A DNA stretch of 20,003 bases from a virus. Shown one piece after another: positions 14,577 through 20,003 of this stretch. The position numbers and the translations under genes are program-made. The notes below the pieces were generated by a model. The model ran no database searches. It saw only the letters and a list, made by a program, of their open reading frames with translations, and had not been told where the DNA came from. The DNA lies in IMG/VR virus record IMGVR_UViG_3300032073_007271, positions 1 to 20,003 of that record; one strand, given 5' to 3'. Within the stretch, counting starts at the first letter, position 1. Each line of letters opens with the position of its first letter.

Positions 14577-15271
14577 TATGGTTTAAATTCTAAAGCTATA
14601 TTAGCTGCAAAGCTTTTATCATCAGAGATCATGCCCTCGATTAAACATTTCCCCTCTCTTAGAGAAACGCGCTTCCCATCAAAAAAATATTTCTGATCAT
14701 CAATAGTGATTTGAGTCACACATGCATTGATACCAGATTCTACATTTATGATGTCATATTGAACAATTTTATCTTGTAGATGACTACTTGAGTCGTTAGT
14801 CCCTACAACTTTGAGATCTTTATTCATTTTTATTTCGTTATACCATAGGACAGTTTGGTCCTTATTATTCAATATTATAGCTCTTTTATCGTATCTATCT
14901 ATCCATTTTTTATAAAAATCCACCTTAAATGTGCGTCTAATTTCTGAGACGAAGTATTTACCATTTTTTGATCTAATATTATCCATTATATCGTGAAAAG
15001 CTCTGACCTTCATTAAGCTGGGCTTGGAGCCATTTCCAAATAAAAACTGGATATGATTATGATAGGTTAATTCTTTAGTAAAAACGTAACCAATATCACC
15101 GCAAGAGTAAACATCGCAATATTTGCAGAATTCATCGAAATGCCTTCTTATTGCATGAGTTCTCATGCTCCTAGAGCCAGAGCAGAAAGCTGCGTAAGGT
15201 TTAGATTTCAAACAGAAATTGAAAAAATCGTCCCAAGATTCTTCTTTATTGATTAGCTGTTTAATTATCAT
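14576..15271 (-). CDS. hypothetical phage protein, N-terminal part possibly GNAT-like
   Basis: This 231-residue protein is first in the leftward operon. Residues about 1-145 include SGSRSMRTHAIRRHFDEFC, DIGYVFTKELTYHNHIQFLF and YKKWIDRYDKRAIILNNKD followed by TVLWY. The last part resembles a short phage family that I associate loosely with GNAT folds, but no CoA-binding motif is visible. Residues 146-231 are a beta-rich tail with ITIDDQKYFFDGKRVSLREG. No signal peptide or TM segment. Position at the head of a probable lysis operon does not by itself give a function. The ATG is 40 nt from the divergent tail gene. Confidence 0.6.
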   Translation of the reverse strand: MIIKQLINKEESWDDFFNFCLKSKPYAAFCSGSRSMRTHAIRRHFDEFCKYCDVYSCGDIGYVFTKELTYHNHIQFLFGNGSKPSLMKVRAFHDIMDNIRSKNGKYFVSEIRRTFKVDFYKKWIDRYDKRAIILNNKDQTVLWYNEIKMNKDLKVVGTNDSSSHLQDKIVQYDIINVESGINACVTQITIDDQKYFFDGKRVSLREGKCLIEGMISDDKSFAANIALEFKP

Positions 15272-15276
15272 TTCTC

Positions 15277-15304
15277 TTGCTTATAATACTAAAAGAAGTG
15301 TAAT
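15277..15304 (+). promoter_or_regulatory. candidate promoter with GTGTAAT element for the tail operon
   Basis: GTGTAAT (15298-15304) lies 7 nt before the ATG at 15312; TGTAAT could be the -10 with TTGCTT (15277-15282) 16 nt upstream. GTGTAATATTAAAC (15298-15311) is also a near-perfect 14-bp palindrome (one mismatched pair), so an operator role is possible. A perfect TATAAT at 15282-15287 offers an alternative -10, with a leader of about 18 nt. The 40-nt gap also has to carry the leftward promoter. Confidence 0.45.
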
Positions 15305-15311
15305 ATTAAAC

Positions 15312-17273
15312 ATGGCGGTTGAAGGAAAAAACGAAGTAGCAAGAAGTTTATTGGATTTACAGCCAACAGCGATTGTTGAATTATATAAATTATATCCAGA
15401 TACCACTAATAGCCCTAGTGTTTTCATTAGTTTTCATGGAGGTTCAATGTTTGGTAAAAACATAACTTGGCAAGGTGTTCAATATATCCCTGTACCCATA
15501 GAAGCTGAAGGTTTTGGGGTTTTTGGGGATGGCACACTCCCCCGCCCTAAAATAAAAGTAAGTAACAATGATAGGTTAGTTACCTATTTCTTGGGCAAAT
15601 ATAAAGATTTTAAAAACGCCGCCATACTTAGGAAGAAAGTTTTTGTCAAACATCTGGATGATGTGAATTTTGATGGACAAAACCCTTTTGGATTGGCTAA
15701 CTCTGAAGCTGAAATTTCGGAAGAAAGATATTTAGTCGGTCAAAAAGTCCAAGAAAATAAAGCTTTTGTAGAGTTTGAGCTAAATTTACCTTTAGATCTT
15801 GATAATTTTGATGTAAATTACAGGACCGTAAATGCAAAATATTGTTATTGGACTTATAGGGGTTTAGGCTGTCAATACAAAGGCAAGCCTATTGAAAAAG
15901 AAGATGGTGGGTCTTTTCTTAATGTTGTTGACGAAAGGGTTTCGGTGGATGCTGATGATGAACTTATAAGAACTGGTCAGTTATTTTATGAATCTGAAAA
16001 AGTTTATAATGCTGGAGAATCTATTTACCTAGAAAACAGAAGGATTATAGTTGACAGAAACCAAGATAATCAACCCATCTACCATAAAACTTGGTATGTT
16101 TGTGTCAGTGGCCATTCAGGTCAACACCCAGAAGATAATGGCTCTTTTTGGCAGAAAGACGGGTGTAGTAAAAAAATTGAAGCCTGTCAGAAGAGATTTA
16201 CGAGTGAAAGTTTGAAAAGGGTATCTTTAGGAGCGGAAGAAACAGGTTTTAATTACTTACATTTAGATGGCGAGCAGGGTGCTACTCTAGCGACTCTTGA
16301 CTCTGATGTGACTGGCGTTTTTAACACTTTTAATTGGACTGTTTCTGTTTGGATGCGCGGGGACAAGCAATACAAAAGCCCTACTGGATGGATGGACCCA
16401 ACGGTATTCGCTACTAAAGCTCTACCTAGGACAGATAAAGCTTTTCAGCCTTCATCTTCAGGTTCATTTACAGATAGTGTTACAGCTAATTTGCACTTTT
16501 CCTCTAGAATTGAGGGTGAAGAGGGGTTGTTCTTAGAATTATCGGCTCTTCAAGCTGGCTCAGATAGAAGTCACACGAAGAAAATACCCACTAAAATAGC
16601 CTCATCAGAAAAATTTAACTTTCTAGTCTTTAGGGTTACTTCTCCTTCTTACCCCAGCGTTGAGGTGCTAGTTAACCCATATAAAAATCAGTATGGAGAG
16701 TTTACTTGTGCGAATAAAATCACAATGAGGTCTGATAATTTTGACAAAGGAGTAGACTTTTTCTCTATATTTGGCGAGGCAACTGGCGAAAATAATATTC
16801 ATAAAGAAAATTGTTTTGGAGGCGATATAGCGCAGGTTTGTGTGTGGGATAAAAAACTAACTAATGACGAAGTTTCTTGGTTGGGTTCGGCAAATAGCAT
16901 AGCTGATTCTGAATACTACCTAACTGACAACAACTTACAAAAACGTGTTGACCTATATTGTGACTATGCGCCTGTATCATATGGAGAAACTACTGGTTAC
17001 TTATCCTCTTTAAGAACTAATCTAAAGGGCTGGTATGATATGAATACGACATCTGTCAGTGGTAATTTTTACGTGTTAGATGAGTCAGATGCCGACAATC
17101 ACCTAACAGGATTTGGTGACACTAGCGAATTTTCGACGAGGAGGTTAGATTACACAATGGGTAAATTCGAACAGTTTGTAGCTAATCAAAATGCGTTACA
17201 ACCTTTACCTTTTGGTGGGTTCCCCGGAACAGACGGATTTGATTATAAAGCTTTAGGATCAGAAAATATATGA
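15312..17273 (+). CDS. L: tail tip protein L (lambda gpL-like) with two inserted domains
   Basis: This 653-residue protein is much longer than lambda gpL (232). The gpL framework is visible: an N-terminal domain with FGDGTLPRPKIKVSN (71-85), C178-x8-C187 in YCYWTYRGLGC, C285-x6-C292 in GCSKKIEACQKRF, and the end PLPFGGFPG (631-639). The two Cys pairs keep exactly the spacing of the gpL iron-sulfur ligands. Between the pairs lies an insert of about 97 residues (instead of 22) with VYNAGESIYL and WYVCVSGH...GSFWQKDG, which looks like a CBM5/12-type chitin-binding-like fold. Between CQKRF and PFGGFPG lies about 330 residues resembling a LamG/concanavalin-like jelly roll (NYLHLDG, FNTFNWTVSVWMRG, GDIAQVCVWDKKLTNDEVSW). 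These probably decorate the tail tip and bind host glycans. ATG 15312 is chosen; an in-frame upstream start at 15219 would overlap the divergent gene. Confidence 0.88.
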   Translation: MAVEGKNEVARSLLDLQPTAIVELYKLYPDTTNSPSVFISFHGGSMFGKNITWQGVQYIPVPIEAEGFGVFGDGTLPRPKIKVSNNDRLVTYFLGKYKDFKNAAILRKKVFVKHLDDVNFDGQNPFGLANSEAEISEERYLVGQKVQENKAFVEFELNLPLDLDNFDVNYRTVNAKYCYWTYRGLGCQYKGKPIEKEDGGSFLNVVDERVSVDADDELIRTGQLFYESEKVYNAGESIYLENRRIIVDRNQDNQPIYHKTWYVCVSGHSGQHPEDNGSFWQKDGCSKKIEACQKRFTSESLKRVSLGAEETGFNYLHLDGEQGATLATLDSDVTGVFNTFNWTVSVWMRGDKQYKSPTGWMDPTVFATKALPRTDKAFQPSSSGSFTDSVTANLHFSSRIEGEEGLFLELSALQAGSDRSHTKKIPTKIASSEKFNFLVFRVTSPSYPSVEVLVNPYKNQYGEFTCANKITMRSDNFDKGVDFFSIFGEATGENNIHKENCFGGDIAQVCVWDKKLTNDEVSWLGSANSIADSEYYLTDNNLQKRVDLYCDYAPVSYGETTGYLSSLRTNLKGWYDMNTTSVSGNFYVLDESDADNHLTGFGDTSEFSTRRLDYTMGKFEQFVANQNALQPLPFGGFPGTDGFDYKALGSENI

Positions 17274-17665
17274 ATTTAAAATCTAAACTGCAAGAAATAG
17301 TTGACTACTCAGAGAGTAACCCATTCATGGAGGTTTGTGGTTTTTTGGGTTTTGATGACGGAATAGAAGGTTATGTGGTCCAGAATTTAGAGAATATAGC
17401 AGAAGATCCTAGAAACAACTTCATGTTAGATCCTTTAGAGTATTTAATGTTTAAAGAGAAATTTGATATGGTTGCTATATATCATAGCCATATCAATGTA
17501 GATGAACAACCTTCGGAGTTTGACGTAAAGATGTGCAATAATTGCTGCATCCCTTTCCTTATATATAGCTTAGAGACTAAAAAATTTAATCTTTATGAGC
17601 CACAAAATTTAGAAACAGATGTAAATATACATAACAGGTTCAAGGACGATTATGACAACTATTAG
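17270..17665 (+). CDS. K: tail assembly protein K, JAMM/MPN metalloprotease domain only
   Basis: This 131-residue protein matches the N-terminal JAMM (Mov34/MPN) half of lambda gpK. The metal site is visible: Glu in PFMEVCGFLGF (about 19-29), then HSHINVDEQPSEFD with the HxH pair, Ser and Asp. These proteins cleave or cap partners during tail-tip assembly; zinc-dependent isopeptidase-type activity is known for the fold. The NlpC/P60 peptidase half that follows in lambda K is absent, so peptidoglycan cleavage must be supplied elsewhere, if needed. Its start overlaps the L stop (ATGA), and it overlaps gene I by 14 nt. Confidence 0.88.
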   Translation: MNLKSKLQEIVDYSESNPFMEVCGFLGFDDGIEGYVVQNLENIAEDPRNNFMLDPLEYLMFKEKFDMVAIYHSHINVDEQPSEFDVKMCNNCCIPFLIYSLETKKFNLYEPQNLETDVNIHNRFKDDYDNY

Positions 17666-18254
17666 ATTACACGGGATTTTAGCTCAGAAATACGGTAAAG
17701 TGTTCAAAATGAACATAGATAAGCCTAGAGATGTCATTAGAGCTATAGATGTAAATAGAGAAGGGTTTCGGAAGACCGTTGTAGATCTACAGAAACAAGG
17801 TTTTAGTTATGAGCTTATAGTAAATAAGAAAAGGCTGAGCCAAAAATCTTTTTTGGATAATAAACACCCTAAAGAGATAGATTTTGTTCCTTTTATTGTA
17901 GGCTCTGGACCGGGGTTTGTTCCAGCACTTATTCTAACGCTTCTTAGCGCAGCTATACAATACGCACTTACAGATCCGGGAACTATTGATGGCGGTGAAA
18001 CGACTATAGGTTCAGATAGTAAATCTTTGTTATTTAGTAGTAGTATAATCAACTTAACTGCTCAAGGGTCTCCACTTCCAATTGGTTATGGGAGATTGAA
18101 AGTTGGATCTAGCGTAATTCAATCGTCCATGAAGTCTATACCGCAAACTGTCAGAACTGTAGATGCGATGCAATCTGATAATTATTCTCCTGAGACTGAA
18201 GAGGGAGTTTTTAATCAGGAATCAAACATTGAGATTTCTAATCCTACCATCTAG
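17652..18254 (+). CDS. I: tail assembly protein I (lambda gpI-like)
   Basis: This 200-residue protein begins TTIRLHGILAQKYGKVFKMN and goes on to RDVIRAIDVNREGFR, the ubiquitin-like start typical of lambda gpI-type proteins. A Gly-rich hydrophobic helix follows (GSGPGFVPALILTLLSAAIQ, about 84-103), then PLPIGYGRLKVGSSVIQSS (about 141-159), the family signature near the C-terminal end. It acts in assembly of the tail tip between K and J and is usually not found in the mature virion. Position between K and J supports the call. Confidence 0.88.
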   Translation: MTTIRLHGILAQKYGKVFKMNIDKPRDVIRAIDVNREGFRKTVVDLQKQGFSYELIVNKKRLSQKSFLDNKHPKEIDFVPFIVGSGPGFVPALILTLLSAAIQYALTDPGTIDGGETTIGSDSKSLLFSSSIINLTAQGSPLPIGYGRLKVGSSVIQSSMKSIPQTVRTVDAMQSDNYSPETEEGVFNQESNIEISNPTI

Positions 18255-18260
18255 TAAACA

Positions 18261-20003
18261 ATGAATCATCTTTCTAGAAAAAAAAGGTTATACGGAGCGG
18301 GCAAAAAACCTGACGTTAAACCTGCTGTTCTGTCTCCTCCAAAGATAGGTGATTTTCAATTCGGGTCGTCTTTCAGTTACATGGAGACTCTTGATCTTAT
18401 TTCAGATGGCCCCATAGAAGGCTTAGTGGATTCTAAAGGGAACCTTTTAAACAAGGAGGACTCCTCAAGAGGTGTGTATTTAGATGCTACCCCGGTTTCG
18501 ATATCCATTCAAGAGGTAGAAAGCTCTGATAATGAAGAATCTGTAACAGATCTTACAAAGATAGATGTGAGTATTGCTAGCTCTTTCCAAAATTTAAATG
18601 TAGCCGATCAGGGTGGAGAATCTAGTGCTAGAGTAAATGATATAACTCACTCTAATCAAACTTACAGTAAAGGAGATCCAGATACATTAAATAGTCTTAT
18701 AACTTGGGATAATCTGGTTGATGGTGTAGACCCGTTAGCTTCTATTTCTGACCGTTCGACATTTCGAGCTTTAAGTACTTTTACAGGCGGCAATTATCCG
18801 AATATAGCATTGTATGATTCTAATAACGAGTCGATTAATACATTACATGTTAATATACACCAAAGATTTTCGTTGCTTTTCGGTAATGGTAGTAATTTTG
18901 CAGCTAACACAACAGAACTTTTTGTTGGCTTTTACAAAAATTATGTAGACACTATTAAACCATTAGATCAAAATGGAAAGAGAAGAATAGCTAATACAGT
19001 CTTGGCTGAAAAACTTGGAGGAAGCTCGGCAAAAGGGACAGAGAAATTTATTCGGAGTTTAATTACAGCTTACAATGTAACTTACCAAAATAATGCTTTT
19101 ATGAGGTCTCTCATAAAACAGAAAATGAACAGTTTTTTTGGCGTGGGTTGGGAAGAGCGTGAAGTAAGTGATTTACGCGATCAATTACTTTATACCGTTG
19201 ATGATGCAGGGCATTTTCTAATCTACTACCCTAAACGGGACATTTTAAATGGAGCATCTTCTGTAACGTTTGAAGATCCTAAGCAGGTTAGATTTTCTTT
19301 GATTGATTCTAGCGGTAAAGAATCTCGCATACAAAAAAATTCTGGCTATGTAGACTTTTTGATTCCTGTCTGTAATGAAAACGGTCAAGTCCAGACTAGT
19401 GAAAATATTCTAGGGGCTGTATTTTTAAATATACCTCACAGCCCTTCATTACAAACACAAGCTAATACTCACCGCGCTCAAGTTGAAGCTGGCCTTATTC
19501 CTTGGTGGCAACCAAGAACTTCCATGACGGGGTATTTAAAAGAGGAATCTTATGATATAGATAAGGTTATATCTGATTTTAAAAACATACAAACTATTTC
19601 GTTAGTTGAGAAGCCTTTTAATGCAAGAGATAATTCAAAATATAATTATAATAACGTTTTAATCGAGTCTAGACTGGGTTATGAGGATCAACCGCCATTT
19701 AAATATTTTAATAAAATAAATATAGACAAACTTGTAGATAAAAGTGTCTTCGGTCCATTTAGAGTGTCTGGCCAAGTTCAAAGGATAAAAAGGAATCCAG
19801 CTGCTAATAAAGACAATTTGTCGATGGAAGGTTCGGCTTATGATGGTCCTGACATCATATTATCTCAAGGGTTACCTACCAATGAAGGTAGCAACGATAA
19901 CAAGCGAAGTGCTAGCGAAAACAAAAACTACTCCTCTTGGAATAATAAGAACAAAGAATATGATTTAGAAGAAAAGTCTTCACCAATTACTTATGTAGTT
20001 CAA
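18261..20003 (+). CDS. J: tail tip/host specificity protein J (lambda gpJ-like), 3' end outside the window
   Basis: The frame is open from the ATG at 18261 to the window end (581 residues seen; full J proteins are often over 1000). The N-terminal region has the gpJ signature LDLISDGPIEGLVDSKG (about 45-61), followed by VYLDATPVSI, matching lambda's IDAISEGPIEGPVDG...VLLNSTPV. Later segments such as DKSVFGPFRVSGQVQRIKRN may be in the ring-forming part. J forms the central tail hub and its C-terminal end, not seen here, contacts the receptor. It follows gene I by 6 nt, completing the L-K-I-J order. Confidence 0.87.
   Translation, partial: MNHLSRKKRLYGAGKKPDVKPAVLSPPKIGDFQFGSSFSYMETLDLISDGPIEGLVDSKGNLLNKEDSSRGVYLDATPVSISIQEVESSDNEESVTDLTKIDVSIASSFQNLNVADQGGESSARVNDITHSNQTYSKGDPDTLNSLITWDNLVDGVDPLASISDRSTFRALSTFTGGNYPNIALYDSNNESINTLHVNIHQRFSLLFGNGSNFAANTTELFVGFYKNYVDTIKPLDQNGKRRIANTVLAEKLGGSSAKGTEKFIRSLITAYNVTYQNNAFMRSLIKQKMNSFFGVGWEEREVSDLRDQLLYTVDDAGHFLIYYPKRDILNGASSVTFEDPKQVRFSLIDSSGKESRIQKNSGYVDFLIPVCNENGQVQTSENILGAVFLNIPHSPSLQTQANTHRAQVEAGLIPWWQPRTSMTGYLKEESYDIDKVISDFKNIQTISLVEKPFNARDNSKYNYNNVLIESRLGYEDQPPFKYFNKINIDKLVDKSVFGPFRVSGQVQRIKRNPAANKDNLSMEGSAYDGPDIILSQGLPTNEGSNDNKRSASENKNYSSWNNKNKEYDLEEKSSPITYVVQ

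Noticed and set aside
15219-15311. Upstream in-frame start adding 31 residues to tail protein L
   Set aside because: It would overlap the divergent gene and its promoter gap, and the residues look like chance hydrophobic sequence; ATG 15312 follows a promoter-like element and begins the conserved region.
1-20003. tRNA genes, CRISPR arrays, integrase/attachment sites and insertion sequences
   Set aside because: I read for cloverleaf ends, spaced repeats, and transposase or integrase motifs and saw none; short gaps leave little room. A tRNA or HMM scan would settle it.

Overview
The window is a stretch of a tailed double-stranded DNA phage (or prophage) genome, AT-rich and densely packed, with many genes joined by 1-4 nt stop/start overlaps (ATGA, TAATG, TAGTG, TGATG). 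The right end holds a lambda-type tail-tip set in the order L-K-I-J, which points to a siphovirus-like virion. Most genes lack a clear Shine-Dalgarno sequence. The best host clue is a phage gene whose product ends in a PEP-CTERM-like sorting tail. Exosortase/PEP-CTERM systems are typical of Verrucomicrobiota, Planctomycetota and some Gammaproteobacteria. A Gram-negative, probably aquatic host, possibly of the Verrucomicrobia type, is my inference and not something the sequence proves.

Layout. (1) 1-4959, rightward: the C-terminal two thirds of a DNA polymerase III alpha (DnaE-type) polymerase, a ClpA-like AAA+ unfoldase and a small basic protein, closed by a strong terminator. (2) 4973-11327, rightward: an APH/choline-kinase-like protein, a conserved small protein that may bind ssDNA, a large glycosyltransferase fusion, a second glycosyltransferase gene that completes its GT9 domain, a possible ssDNA-annealing protein, a GNAT acetyltransferase, a tiny Arg/Lys-rich protein and a two-repeat protein. 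(3) 11272-11616, leftward: a one-TM coiled-coil protein. (4) 11693-14009, rightward, with its own candidate promoter and a terminator: an extremely Glu-rich protein, a 63-residue one-TM protein and a secreted PEP-CTERM-like protein. (5) 14052-15271, leftward: a four-gene coupled operon ending in an overlapping coiled-coil/lipoprotein pair that resembles Rz/Rz1 spanins. (6) 15312-20003, rightward: tail L (with two inserted domains), K (JAMM peptidase only), I and the start of J, which runs off the window.

How the parts may work together. The left block serves replication and protein turnover. The kinase plus glycosyltransferases could modify a glycan, a virion protein or DNA. The central block looks like a self-contained accessory ('moron') unit that sends proteins to the host envelope. 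The leftward operon is probably lysis-related. Candidate -10 elements, three of them sharing GTGTAAT, lie 5-9 nt before the start codon of several free-standing genes, suggesting leaderless or nearly leaderless transcripts. I saw no tRNA, rRNA, CRISPR array, integrase or insertion sequence, and no gene-free stretch over 300 bases.
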